Positions 9,657 through 20,296 of a DNA stretch of 35,525 bases are shown here, in pieces. The DNA is taken from assembly GCA_015852425.1 (NCBI GenBank), contig JAAAIG010000034.1:35238-70762 (forward strand). Reading direction: 5' to 3'. Origin of the DNA: Gryganskiella cystojenkinii. Its lineage: Eukaryota; Mortierellomycota; Mortierellomycetes; Mortierellales; Mortierellaceae. The translations under genes and the position numbers were made by a program. The first letter of the stretch is position 1. Each line of letters begins with the position of its first letter. The notes under the pieces are model-generated. The model ran no database searches. It had not been told where the DNA came from and worked only from the letters and a program-made list of their open reading frames with translations.

Positions 9657-12063
9657 ATGAGTAGCGCAGCCAACGTCAAGGTAAAAAAACTTGACGATTT
9701 GCAGACTCTGAGAGAAAATAACCTTTTTTTCTCTCGAGATCTACAATTCGAACCATCGAGGACCGTTGAACAACAGGAAAACAAAAATGCCGGAGGAAAT
9801 CAACTTTTTTACGAGCCACCATCCTGCCTGCGGCACGCGCCGCATCATTCGACGATTTCCAAAGAGACAATTGATTGTTAGATTAAGTCATGTCGGACGA
9901 CTGGGGGTCGAGCCCCACATATCAACACGCGTATTATGTGATGTTCTTAGCGCTTGGACCTCCCTCCCGTTCGATCCCTTCTCCCTCAAAACAGGAAAGA
10001 TGGGAGGTTAAGGCGCTCTGACCTTCTTGTGTGGGGCAGGACTCAAAAAAACCGAGGAGTAATTGCACGCGGCTCGTGTGATCGCCGGGATATTAATTCG
10101 CGTTGACATACCACCGCCAAACGGACAAGCATTGGGTGATCCGTGGAGCAAACTCATCGAGGAAGAGAACCACCAAAACGTTAACATCTTCCGATTCACT
10201 CTATTTTTTATGCGTCCTGCCGCAGCCCGTCCTTCAAGGTGTCAAGATCAGACCTCGCAAGGTACGAACAAAGGACTATCCCGAGGAATTGCAACTGCGG
10301 CTTTTAAGGAGACAGACGACCAGGATTAAATGCTAATGTTCGGTATACTTTTATTGTTTGTCATGGCTGTCGTTATAGGGTGTTCAAAAGGCCACTGCCA
10401 AGTTTGAACCCACTGGTGAGTGATCTTCTCTCTTTGCAACTCCCCTCCCCGTCGATGAATGTACTTCCATCGGGACCCACGACTTCGGCCTTTTCGATTA
10501 CTTTTTGCTATGAGATCAACAAGGCACTAAATCTGTTTCGCTTTCAATTTTTTTAGTTTTCCGTGACGCCTTCATTAGCGTCCTTTCTGCCGCTACTCCC
10601 GGCAATCTTGAAGAAGTCTCTGCAAAGTTGGATGCCGCTGGCAACACTCTCGAATACAGACGCTACGCCGAGACCCTCTTTGAAATTCTGATCGCTGGTC
10701 GTCTTCTCGGTAAGGAACTTGAGGACCAAAAAAAACCACATCAAGAGCGAAAGAATGATTATCTACGAAAGACCGAACTAACTCGACCTTTTTTATTATC
10801 TTACTAAAAATCACTCTTTTGTTAAATAACGAACTCAGCCCCCGGCGGTACCTTTCTCGAGGATGGAACCCCTGCTAGCCCTTTCAGCATCTTCCAGGCT
10901 GAGGATGATCTCCCCAGCGTCAGGAAGCATGTCGATGTTTTCCACAAGCTCATGCGCCGTTACAAATACTTGCAGCGTGGTTTCGAGGATACCCTGATGA
11001 ACTTGCTTCAGTACATCAACAAGTTTACACCCGAGGATACCAACAAGTTGGCCATGGCCACCGGTTTGTTTTGCTCCTCTGGATTGGCTACCTTGACTGT
11101 TCTCAACGTCTTGTTCAAGGAGCATCTCGTCAAGGAGGGTACGTGTCGATGTCAACCGGAGAGCAGTTTTGTCAATGGAGGACCAGAAGGACTTTTCACT
11201 TACTCTTTAACTACGATTTTATGTTTCATATGTAGGTCTCTCTCTCCAGTTCGTAACCACTGTTTTCAAGACTTACTTGATCGATCAGACTGTTGACCAG
11301 TTCGGACTCAACTTGCACAAGGCTGGCATGAGCGACCGTCTCTTGGATTTCTTCCCTCCCAACAAGCGTGACGAGGACAGCTTTGCCCGTCACTTCGAGG
11401 CCGAGGACATGAAGCAGTTGGTTACTTTCCAGAACAAGAAGCAACTCATTCTGCGCAAGGAAAGCATTGTCGAGAATGTTCGCGTTCTTTTGGAGGAGAA
11501 CAGGATTGCTGATGTAAGGGACACTGGATGTTATTTAATATTTTTTGCTGTGATCTGTGGATGTCTGCCGAACGTTGAGAAACTAAGCGAACCTCCATTT
11601 ACAAAAAAAAACAACAACGAAACAATAGTGCTTGACCTTCCTCAAGACTCAGGTCAAGGAGAGCGGTCTCAGCGAGCCCGATTTCATTCCATTGGTCTGG
11701 ATTGGTATGATGGCGTCCGTGGACTGGGGTACGCGTGTGGATCAGATCGATAACCAGATTTTGAAACAAGTTCAGCAGTACAGCAAGCTGTTGGGTGCTT
11801 TCTGCACCTCGCCCAAGACCGAGATTGCGTTGATGCAGACTATCCAGGTCAACTTTTACGAGGATGCTCGTTTCATCAAGCAATACCGTGCTGTGACCCA
11901 ATTGTTGTACAAGAACGATGTCCTGTCCGAGAGCGCGGTTTTGTACTGGGCTGAGAAGGGATCCAAGACCCAGGGACGTACTGTCTTTATGAAGCAGATG
12001 GAGCCTTTCATCCACTGGCTCAAGAACGCCAGTGATGAAGAGGACTCTGAGGATGACGAGTAG
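9657..12063 (+). CDS. BZW / eIF5-mimic protein (5MP), W2-domain translation regulator, 7 exons
   Basis: The product matches animal BZW1/BZW2 (5MP), which mimic the C-terminal half of eIF5, bind eIF2 and eIF3, and raise start-codon stringency. Exons are 9657-9680, 10226-10261, 10379-10415, 10557-10709, 10839-11138, 11236-11513 and 11629-12063 (1263 nt, 420 residues; human proteins are about 419). Matches run end to end: PVLQGVKIRPRK, FEPTVFRDAF, YRRYAETLFEILIAGRLLAP, then LMRRYKYLQRGFED and the W2 domain (about 250-411) ending FIHWLKNASDEEDSEDDE. That aromatic/acidic tail is the AA-box arrangement that binds K-boxes of eIF2beta. The first exon encodes only MSSAANVK and precedes a 545-nt intron. 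The ATG context is poor (TTT at -3 to -1, A at +4), unlike every other gene in the window. Confidence 0.94.
9681..10225 (+). other. Long first intron of BZW
   Basis: This 545-nt intron (donor GTAAAA, acceptor CCGCAG) is several times longer than the gene's other introns and looks less T-rich. It holds an 81-codon open frame (9766-10011) of no recognisable family and a short GC hairpin around 9903-9919 (GGGG and CCCC around TCGAG). I found no tRNA or clear C/D snoRNA in it. Fungal first introns after tiny first exons often carry regulatory sequence, but nothing specific is supported here. Confidence 0.55.
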
Positions 12064-12824
12064 AAAGACTAGAAAAATACTAGTCATAGGCGCCTGACGA
12101 GGGAGTGAGAAGAGGCGAGAAAAATGATCAAAAGATAGCAATTGTAGATTATCGAACGACAAAATATAAAAAGAACCATGAGTTATCAAATGTACGCATA
12201 TACTCACACATACAAAAAAAAAAAAAAATACGCAATGGGGTTGCCAGGCTGACTTGGAAATGCTCAAGGTTTCTCCGATGACGGCGATCTCTTTGTTCGT
12301 TCGGGAAATCATAGCTGGGGAAAGTGTTTAAAGATTGATGACGATCACTAGCGCAATTACTTGCTGTTGGACATACCATCTCATCTTGAGGTAGTGACGG
12401 ACAAGTAGGTTACAATAGATATTATTGATATTATTGAAGACGTTGGATGAAAAAAGAAAAAGGAAAGAAAAAATAAAAGGTCTATGGTTGGATATGCGAA
12501 AAGAGTTCTTGTGGTTCCCCTTTCCTCATCGACTGCTTCTTGTTCTTGATGCTCTAGCCTGTTTCCGATGGGTGTTCTTTGAGGTTGGTTTTTTCAGTGT
12601 GTGTGGTGTATTGTCGTATGTACAAAAGGGTCCTGTTGTTTTTGGTTGTTCTTGATCGAGGCGCGCAGCGCCATTTGTTCCCTTTTGAGCCGTCTTTTTC
12701 ATTTCTCTCCTCCTTCTCCTTCCACTTTCTTCCAATGGACGTTTTTAATCTCTTCGCAGACGGATGGGGGGGACGGCCTGCCGATCCTGGATCTTGAAAT
12801 CATGTTATACCTTTGCTTCGTTGT
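12064..12824. other. Gene-free interval, BZW 3' side to orphan gene
   Basis: The genes on both sides converge here. It includes an A15 run at about 12214-12228. A weak minus-strand open frame (12149-12379) preceded by a pyrimidine-rich leader has no family match, and reading through the A15 run would give a polyphenylalanine stretch. I do not call a gene. The last 300 bases before 12825 are T/C-rich and are probably 3' UTR of the minus-strand gene. Confidence 0.5.
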
Positions 12825-13115
12825 TTATACGCGTCGGCACTCGAGGGCGGTTTCCTTGGGATCGATATTCATGGTACAGAAGAACCCTTGGTCCTGCATG
12901 AACGTAAACATTTGTTTGGCCTCCAGGGCCAGGAACTTGACACAGGTCTTTTGACCGTTGGGTTCGATTCGGCAGATTCCCTTGTTGGTTCCGAGGGGTT
13001 CCACCATGTAAGTGGTGTTGGGTTTCGTGAACTGGGTCAGCATGGCCTTTTCAGACTCGACAGCGGCAGGATCGCTCTGGGCTATGGGGTTGGCGGCGTC
13101 CAATGAAGTGCTCAT
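12825..13115 (-). CDS. Small uncharacterised protein, 96 residues, four cysteines
   Basis: I do not recognise this protein. The single-exon frame starts at an ATG in good context (AAC before it) and ends ECRRV. An in-phase extension upstream is open to 13229 but reads as low-complexity 5' leader, so MSTSLDAANP is the chosen start. There is no signal peptide or membrane segment. The N-terminal 35 residues look flexible; the rest looks like a compact mixed fold (YMVEPLGTNKGICRIEPNGQ and KFLALEAKQMFTFMQDQGFF). Cysteines are at 48, 58, 80 and 93. The C48-x9-C58 spacing recalls CX9C proteins, but the intervening segment contains Pro and Gly and is unlikely to be a helix, so I do not assign it to that family. 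Reality is supported by balanced composition, good start and isolated position; function is unknown. Confidence 0.7.
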   Translation of the reverse strand: MSTSLDAANPIAQSDPAAVESEKAMLTQFTKPNTTYMVEPLGTNKGICRIEPNGQKTCVKFLALEAKQMFTFMQDQGFFCTMNIDPKETALECRRV

Positions 13116-13794
13116 GTTGATTGTTGTAATAGGATGGGGATTGATTTCGGGATGTGTCGGTGAATGTTTTGATTTGTGATGAGAAAGGGAATAAAAAAAG
13201 GATGTGTTTCGCGGTGGGGAAACACTCAACTAAACGTCCCTGCCATGGAAGGAGTGACATCATTAGAGCAGTCACAGCAATACTCGTAAATGAGAAAGAA
13301 GGACCTGGGTACCCCAACCAGCCTAGGGCTAGGTTTCCAGGGGCACGCTAGTCCTGCAAGCGGAACCCGCATTTGGATCGGAGATCATTTTCCTATAGTT
13401 GCTTATACAGAGATTGTTGCAGTAAAGAACGCGATCTGACCGACCAGCTGAGCGTCCGTGCCAAACATTGAAAACTAGAACTCCTTCACGATGGGGTCGG
13501 TTCGATTTTAGGTCTTTGTCGCCTTTATTTTATCATCATTGTGTGCAGATCGATTTGGTCTCTACCAGCACGTGGAAATCGAGCAATTGAAAAAAAAAAA
13601 ACCAGCAAAAACTCGGAACCAAAAAAATACCGTCTCCGAGCCGCGCGCGCTCTAAAAAAAAGCTTCTTGACCTCTCGACCCACAGTGCCCCCCTTCCACT
13701 CTCTTTATTTTTCCTCTCTTTCACATTACCTTTTTCTCATTTCCTTCCCCATTAATCTCTTCAACCAACACATTTACATTCTGAACCAAAAAAG
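13116..13794. promoter_or_regulatory. Divergent spacer between the orphan gene and the THEM6-like gene
   Basis: This 679-bp region must contain both promoters. The end near 13794 is a pyrimidine-rich leader (runs of TTTCCTCTC type) typical of 5' UTRs in this window. The middle contains CCTAGGGCTAGG, a near-palindrome at about 13322-13333. I see no open frame that looks real. Confidence 0.5.
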
Positions 13795-14730
13795 ATGCCA
13801 TCCGACACCACAAAAGCCCTAATCATCCTTCTGGCGCTTTTGCACTTGAAGTCGCTGCCAGGTATCTACACCCTCCGTTCACTTTCTTATATCATCAAGG
13901 GCAGAAACCTCAAAAAGCCCTCCATCGGTCTGCTCGAGGCCAGCAAGATCCACTCCCGTGTCTGGTTCGATGACCTCGATCTCAACATCCACCTCAACAA
14001 CTCGTCATACAACAAAATGATGGATTTTGCCCGAATCCATCTCTGTACTCGCTTGTTCCCAAGCTGGCAAGTCAACAACAAGTTTGATATGCGCCTCGCT
14101 CAGACGGTTCTCTTCTTCAAGGCCGAAGTCCCGAGATTTTCGAAATACACAATCACTTCTCGCATCTTTACATGGGATGATAAATGGATCTGGATGCAAC
14201 ATCGATTTTCGATTAAGCGTAAGGCGAGACCGCTTCGCAAGACCATCGCAACCATCCAAGGTGCGGTTCTTGCGGGACAGGAGATCTTGGAGCATGGAGA
14301 GGACAAAGCCTCAAAGGCGCCAGTTCAGGACGAGGATCTTGTTGAGGAGGAAGAGGAGGATGAGGATGACGTCGACCCGATCGAGACCAAAGTTTCCGGT
14401 GCTGCCATGTCTGCCAAGAACGTCATTGGACCAAATTTCGCCAATCACCCCAATGATGCTCTGCCCGAGGTACCGGATAAGCTCTGTTGTATCGCCTATT
14501 CTCGTATGGTCGCGAAGCACCCCAAGGGCAAGACCATTACCCCTGCGGTCCTGTGGGCTAAATTTCACAAGGAGGCGTATCCTGGTGAATGGGAGGAGTA
14601 TCGTCTCTTGGGCATGTCCTTGATCGAGGGTATGATGAAGATTGGGGACCCTACACTGACAGCACCGCAAATCGCGGCCGCACCGGGCTCCGGTCGTCGT
14701 CTTGTTAACCCCACGCGAGCCAAGATCTGA
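13795..14730 (+). CDS. THEM6-like thioesterase-superfamily (hotdog fold) protein
   Basis: This intronless gene encodes 311 residues. Residues 7-24 (ALIILLALLHLKSLPGIY) form a likely N-terminal membrane anchor, as in animal THEM6. The hotdog domain begins near residue 53 with SRVWFDDLDLNIHLNNSSYN, the family's D-x-D-x-x-x-H-x-N-N region, and continues MMDFARIHLCTRLFPSW. A second conserved block is TITSRIFTWDDKWIWMQHRF. An acidic linker (EDLVEEEEEDEDDVDPIE, about residues 181-198) splits the domain from a C-terminal part containing YPGEWEEYRLLGMSLIEGM. It is longer than human THEM6 (about 208 residues). The family is named for its thioesterase fold; enzyme activity and substrate of THEM6-type proteins are not established, so none is claimed here. 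The ATG is in good context after a pyrimidine-rich leader. Confidence 0.85.
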   Translation: MPSDTTKALIILLALLHLKSLPGIYTLRSLSYIIKGRNLKKPSIGLLEASKIHSRVWFDDLDLNIHLNNSSYNKMMDFARIHLCTRLFPSWQVNNKFDMRLAQTVLFFKAEVPRFSKYTITSRIFTWDDKWIWMQHRFSIKRKARPLRKTIATIQGAVLAGQEILEHGEDKASKAPVQDEDLVEEEEEDEDDVDPIETKVSGAAMSAKNVIGPNFANHPNDALPEVPDKLCCIAYSRMVAKHPKGKTITPAVLWAKFHKEAYPGEWEEYRLLGMSLIEGMMKIGDPTLTAPQIAAAPGSGRRLVNPTRAKI

Positions 14731-14774
14731 AGGAAACGAAACGGCCCTCCCCTGTCGCACAATTGATTGTAGAA

Positions 14775-14780
14775 AATAAA
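14775..14780 (+). terminator. Putative poly(A) signal of the THEM6-like gene
   Basis: AATAAA occurs 45 nt after the TGA stop codon, at the expected place for 3' end formation. Confidence 0.5.
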
Positions 14781-15104
14781 GAAGCTGGACCCTTAAGTCA
14801 AATCCACCCATTCAAATTTTCAGGGGTCGAACATGTCAGTCGCGTTCTGGGTGGAGCACTCTTTTTTTGTTGACTTGTGTATGCTCTGCCCCTTCTTTTT
14901 CTTCCCATCTCTCCCACTCATCCGCTCTCTTTTCGTTTTTGTCCTCGAAGCCACGCGTGTCACTCACTCCATCCATCACACACCGGGTTAATCACGAGGG
15001 CGCATAAAATAAAGAGAAATAGACCAGCGCTCTCTCTTTCTTTCTTTCATCCTCTTCCACTTCGACAGAATCTCATCCCGGACCCGACTTTATAGAAACA
15101 TTTA

Positions 15105-15115
15105 GCGCGGGAAAA
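15105..15115 (+). promoter_or_regulatory. GCGCGGGAAAA element before HOOK
   Basis: GCGCGGGAAAA ends 31 bp before the HOOK ATG and resembles E2F/MBF-type sites. The same 11-mer occurs at 24838-24848 after the MIT-domain gene. Function is inferred from resemblance only. Confidence 0.25.
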
Positions 15116-15146
15116 AAAAAGAAGATATTCTTCCAACACATGCAAG

Positions 15147-18100
15147 ATGGATATCTCCATACTCGCCACAGCATTCCAGCAATGGGTAAGAAGCGACAAG
15201 AATAGAATCCCAAAGAAGACATGAAGGAGCTGGGTGAAAGAGAGTTGGAGTGGGAAATTGAAGACAACAAGATGACATTCTCGTTGATTAATGTTCTCTT
15301 CTTGGGCTGAGCATCATGCATTACGGCTTCCCGTGGGGGTCCTCAACATCTGACCAAAATTGATCAACTTCCATTTCACAAACAATTTCACCTCCCTAGG
15401 TCAACACCTTTAGCGACATTTCGCGACAATGCAGACACATCTCTGACCTCTCGGACGGTATTGTTCTCTTTGAGATTGCCGCCGATATGTAAGCCAACAA
15501 TCTCGAGCGTCATATGTTTTCTTTTGACAAATTGCCGAGACAAAAGCCCACGAGAACAGCAAGAATAACGTCTTCCCTTGCTTCCCAAATTGACAACGAT
15601 AATTAGTGATCCCAAGTGGTTCAAGGCCATTAAATCGGCCGACATGGGTGAAAACTGGGTCCACAAATACAACAACCTGAAGAAACTCCACAAGCTCGTA
15701 ACTCGGTACCTGGAAGAGAAGCTCAGTCAGAACCTCACAAGGCTCGAGCCACCCAACCTGAATGAGATTGCAAAGAATGGCGACCCCTTGGAGGTGATCA
15801 AGCTGTGTGAACTAGTGATGGTCGTTGCGGTTCAATGCGACAAGAACCAGCCCTATATCCAAAAGATCCAGTCCTTGCCAGCAACATCACAGCACGCGCT
15901 CATGGTCTCGTTGGAGCAGGTAAAAAAAACTTTCTCAAAGAACAACACCGACACTTCCAAGGAGGCGCATTGCATACTAAATAGTTTCTTTCCGTCTTTG
16001 ATGTTTTCTCCTTTTCGCACTCTTTCTAGATTATCCAAGCGCTCAACAGCGACTCTAGCAAAGACTCTGATATGTAAGTTGGCATGCCACCGCCACTCTG
16101 CTCAACAGTTGAACGCCATCACCTTGGGAACAAACAACGTAACCAAGTCTCTAACCTAGTTTTGCCTGTCCTCTACAATTTGTCACTATAGGGAAGAGAT
16201 CAACGCGGACCAGGAGCTCGCTAATGTGCAACAGGAGCGTGATGAACTCGAACGCAGCAATCAAAACTTGATGAACGAGTTTACGATCATGAACCACAAA
16301 TACGTAAGAGCATATCTTACTCGCATTGTAGACGCTTGCAATTACTATGCTGTAGCTGCCTGACGCCACATCACTCACTATGTGGCATGATTTTTTTTTG
16401 AAATAGGACGAGATGCTGACAGATAAGGAAGAATTGAAGCAGAGGATACGCGATCTAGAAAAGGCCACGGCCTATGCCTCTCAGAGCGGGAAATCCGATT
16501 TCTTGATGAAGACCGAGATTGACCATCTGCGGTCGGAATTGTAAGTGCACTGGATATACAACAACAATCACGAAACAGACAAAAAAACGAAAAAAAAAAC
16601 AATGGAGCCCAAACAAAACGCCGTGATGGAAAACGGAACTGCATTTTGACTTTGTTAACGCATGCTGAAAGAAAGCTTGCACTAACGCGCATGCATCTGA
16701 TTTTAATTATCTAATAGGCAAAAGAGCGAAGATCGTCGGCATGAGCAGGAGAACACCATCAACAACCAGATGAAGTCTATCGCTGATCTTTCCAGATCTG
16801 TAAGTCCCTAATGACCATTTTTATATTCTTCATCATCATTTCCCCCCCCCCCCCCCCCTTTTTTTTGCCAGTAATGATAGTAGTCTTCTTACCACCTAAC
16901 AAATTACAAACTTTTTTCGATATATAGGAAGCCGACTTGGCTGCCAAGGCCGAAGACGCTGTTCGTCTCAAGGACAAACTGGACGAGTACAAACACGCGA
17001 TCGAGAAGCTCCAAAAGACCGAGAACGTGATTGAGAAGTATAAAAAGAAACTCGAAGAAGGAGCCGACTTGCGCCGACAGATGAAGATCATTGAGGATCA
17101 AAACCAAGAGCTCGCCGAACGGAATCGCGAAATTGAGGAAGAGTACCGCAAAGTCCTTGCATTCAAGACCCTTATGGAATCCTACAAGGACCAGATCCTG
17201 GCTCTCGAGACCAAGAACAGTACGTTGGCCAAGGACAAGAACAAGATTGAGTACGAGGCTCAGCGACAGCACCAACAACTGCAGCAATTGGAGGCCGATC
17301 GGACTAGAGACTCGGAACAAATTCAGTTGCTGGAGGATAAAGTCCGAGAGCTCGAGTTCTCGGGTGGTCAGGGCGTACCCTTGTCGAATGATTTGCAGGA
17401 CGATATGGAGACGGACGATATGGAAGGTACCCTCATGGGTCAGCAGACCTCGTATACGACCGAGCTTAAACTCAAAATCTCGAGATTGGAACGTGAGATC
17501 CAGACTTTGAAGGAGGAGAAGCAGGACGAAGGAGGGTCCAAGACGACGGTATTGGAGCATCTCTTGGAAGATGCGAACCGACTTAAGGCCAAGTACGAGC
17601 AGGACTATCTGGAAGAACATCAGGCCAAGATGGTGTTGCAGGGCGAGCTGGATCGTATTCGAGGCGGTCGTGGTGACGAGAGTGAGGTCGCGTTCGCTCT
17701 TCGTACGTCCTTGAATGCGTGCGAGAAGGAGCTTGGCGAGACCCGAAAGACGCTCGCAGAGATGGAGATTGACTTGGAGCAGACAAAGAAAGAGCTGGTC
17801 ATTGTTCAATCCGACTGTAAGTTTCATTATCTACTCTTGTTGTACCCTCGCAACCACTGCTTGACACTAACACCCTCGGCCACATACTTTTATCTATTGC
17901 AGTGCACATGGTTGGAGGCGATCGGTTGAATGCCCTGGGCGAATGGAAGCTGAACAATAGTAAAGAGTTGTCAGCCCTTCAGGAGGAGCACTCCCAGTTG
18001 CAACAAAGGGCTCAGGCACTCGAGGAGGAGAATCGTCAGCACATCACGCAATTGAACCGTCTCTTGACCGAGAAGGATGGCATGTCTAGGATCGAGCTGG

Positions 18101-18682
18101 AGCAACGGGATCGGATGCTTCAACAGGAGCGTGCTCAATCCGGTGAGGCCCAAGCCACCCATACCCGAGAACAGTTGGAGACCAAGAACCGTCATCTGGA
18201 ACAGCAGGTCGAGCAATTGTCCTCCCAAGTGAACCAGTACAGCTCCAGGTTGCAGCGTGCCAAGGATGTAAGAATTGTTTGCCTTTGGGAGCATGTTTGC
18301 CATCTTCCAAGCCCTACAAAGATGACTAACGTGCATGGAAATGATTGATTCTTCATCTTGCTACTAGTTCATTATCACTCAAGATGCGTTGATCAAGGAA
18401 TCCAAGACCGCGCCTCCTGCGGAGGGTTACAGCGAAGCTGTTGTCTCGCTGCAAAGCGAACTTGCCTCCAAGGATGAGGAACTTGAGACCGTCAAGCGTC
18501 AGATGCGCGAGATACAAATTCAAAACCGTCGTGAGCAACAGTTGATCTCATCTGCATGGCATGATCAGATGAAAAAGGGCCTTCGAGAGAATGTCTTGAC
18601 CCAGCATCGTCGTGTCGCCCCCACTTCCTGGTTGGGTGTTCAGCGCCATGTCTTTAATCAACAATTGGGCGTTCGCGGCTAG
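15147..18682 (+). CDS. Hook-family dynein adaptor, 10 exons
   Basis: Hook proteins link cytoplasmic dynein-dynactin to early endosomes and other cargo; fungal HookA is the model. Exons are 15147-15185, 15400-15488, 15607-15919, 16030-16073, 16192-16303, 16407-16540, 16718-16799, 16928-17816, 17903-18267 and 18368-18682 (2382 nt, 793 residues, all junctions in frame). Residues 1 to about 147 form the N-terminal Hook (calponin-homology-like) domain that binds dynein light intermediate chain: ILATAFQQWVNTFSDIS, LSDGIVLFEIAADIDPKWF, WVHKYNNLKKLHKLV. From about 160 to 740 the protein is almost continuous coiled coil rich in E, K, Q and L. The C-terminal segment ends SWLGVQRHVFNQQLG, the cargo-complex (FTS/FHIP) binding end in other Hooks. 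Length is near that of animal and Aspergillus Hooks. It converges on PRP18. Confidence 0.94.
16842..16866 (+). repeat. C17-T8 homopolymer tract in HOOK intron 7
   Basis: Seventeen consecutive C are followed by eight T, in the intron between exons 7 and 8. The transcript would carry a poly-C run just before the 3' splice region, while the template strand has G17. Length in the assembly may be inexact because such runs are hard to sequence. Confidence 0.85.
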
Positions 18683-18902
18683 ACTTGGTGCATTCACTCA
18701 ACAGAAAAAAAAACCTCCCCTATATATCACAATGAAGTTTTCGTTTTTTTGCTTCAACCAAAACTGTTGCACTCATAGCCGTGTTAATACTTCAGTTTCT
18801 GATGAAATAGCTGTCTCCTTTTGAGTATTTTACTTTGCTGCGTAAGGAGTCATTCTGTCGATGAGAAAGAAAAAAGAAAAGGCAAAAAAAAAAGAGAGTT
18901 CC

Positions 18903-20296
18903 TTAGATCCGGGGATATTTTTTCTCGGCAAAGGTCATGATGCGCTTGATACTTTGAATCCATTTCCGTGAAGTCTCGTCATTCAGCACATGGGCCACCT
19001 GTGCAGAGAAAATCTTTTCACGTCCGGAACGTTCGTGAATACTATTGGAGTTTGAAAGAGCAGGCAAAAAGGAAATGAGTCCAGGAATGAACCAAAGTGG
19101 ACTGACCTTGAAACGCAGTCCGAAGAAAAACTGTCTTTTTGTACTTACCCAACCATGGTGACTCCAATGGGCCAGGGTGCGTTTCCGATCGAGAGTTTCA
19201 AGTAAGCGTCGTTGGCGGCCATGTGCTCACGCTTGATCATCAATTGAGCGATCTCTGTGATCCGCATCAAGACATCCTGTTCCAGGGCTTTGTGTCTCAA
19301 CGACTTGAAGAACGGTTTCAAGTATTCAGCACTCTGTGCTTGAGTTGCAGTGGCGAGCTTTCCGGGTGTGCTTCGCTTGATCTCATCCGGACGTTCATCC
19401 AGATCCTGTTGCCATTCACGCAGCAGACGCTTGAAATATGTATAGATGAGCACATAGAGTTTGTCCTGGTCCTTTTGAAAGAGGTCCACTGAGATCTCAC
19501 TCGTGTCCTAGATGTGAAAAAAAGTCGTGGAAAAAAGTTTGATGAGGTATTGGACTTCAAATAAGACATACAATTGTCCGGTGCTGTTGACAAAAAGACA
19601 CATACAATGTTTTTGGATGAGTCCTCCTTGGTCTTTTTGCTCTTTTCCTCCGTTTGTCGACCGAGGGCATCCCGCTGCAATCCGCTCTCGGCGTTCTCCA
19701 TGGCCCTCATGAAATCGTTTCTCTGACCGCCTTCCGACCGATCCTCGACCAACTCGAGTGCACGCAAGCGGACCTTGCGTGCCTTGTCCGTCTCGGCAAA
19801 CAATCGGATTGGGTGACCTCGAGCACGCAAGCGACGGGCGACTTCCTCGGGCGCAATGTTCCATGACGCTCCAGAAGCGTCCTCGCCATCTCCTTCAATA
19901 TCGACTTCTCCGGCTTTTGTTCCTTCCTCGCTTGTTGGTGTTGAAGGTGATGAAGAGTCTGCTGTTGATCCGGACGCTGCTTTTGTTGCTGCTGCCGCTG
20001 CCTCCTTTGCCGCTTGTCGTTTTGCTGCCAATTCCTGTTCCCGAAGCTTTTCCTTTTCCTAAAAAAAGTAAATGATCGTGTGAGTGTGTGTACGAAAAAA
20101 ACCAGTCGCAGAGAACGTTTCGGAGGATGATTATAGTTACCTCCTTTTCTTTGCGTTCTCGATCTTGTTCAGCCAGATATTCTTGTTCTCGTTGCTTCTC
20201 AAGGTCGCCTCGACGGATGTATTTCTTCTTGGTGCTTCCATTTGCTGACTCTAATGCGGATCGCTTCTTTGCGAGCGTAGCCTCAATCAGATCCAT
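18903..20296 (-). CDS. PRP18: Pre-mRNA-splicing factor 18 (PRP18)
   Basis: PRP18 acts in the second step of pre-mRNA splicing, with Slu7, at the U5 snRNP. Minus-strand exons are 20296-20141, 20058-19606, 19507-19149 and 19041-18903 (1107 nt, 368 residues; human PRPF18 about 342). A basic N-terminus is followed by a charged helix ([20 protein letters not shown]), an alanine/serine-rich linker, and the PRP4-like splicing-factor motif near 119-150 ([19 protein letters not shown], then [15 protein letters not shown]). The C-terminal Prp18 helical domain runs from about 215: [40 protein letters not shown], then [19 protein letters not shown]. This last block contains the family's conserved loop. 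The [15 protein letters not shown] motif is split by intron 3 and restored exactly by the junction. It diverges from TPT1. Confidence 0.96.

Larger units (their letters stand above)
14731..15146. other. Spacer between the THEM6-like gene and HOOK
   Basis: Contains AATAAA at 14775-14780 after the THEM6-like stop, a CT-rich stretch from about 14880 to 15065, and GCGCGGGAAAA at 15105-15115 just before the HOOK start. No gene is seen. Confidence 0.55.

Noticed and set aside
9766..10011. 81-codon frame inside BZW intron 1
   Set aside because: Lies wholly within a well-supported intron and has no recognisable motif.
9900..10025. Possible tRNA or C/D-box snoRNA in BZW intron 1
   Set aside because: The GTTCGATCC-like string at about 9969 has no complementary T-stem, and the C-box-like GTGATGT and CTGA near 10018 lack a closing stem; not supported.
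12149..12379. Possible small minus-strand gene with a two-exon model
   Set aside because: Reading through an A15 run would give a polyphenylalanine stretch, and the alternative frames are very short; no family match.
14027..14623. 198-codon frame overlapping the THEM6-like gene
   Set aside because: It is another frame of a gene with clear hotdog-family motifs; Arg/Ser-rich composition is typical of a shadow.
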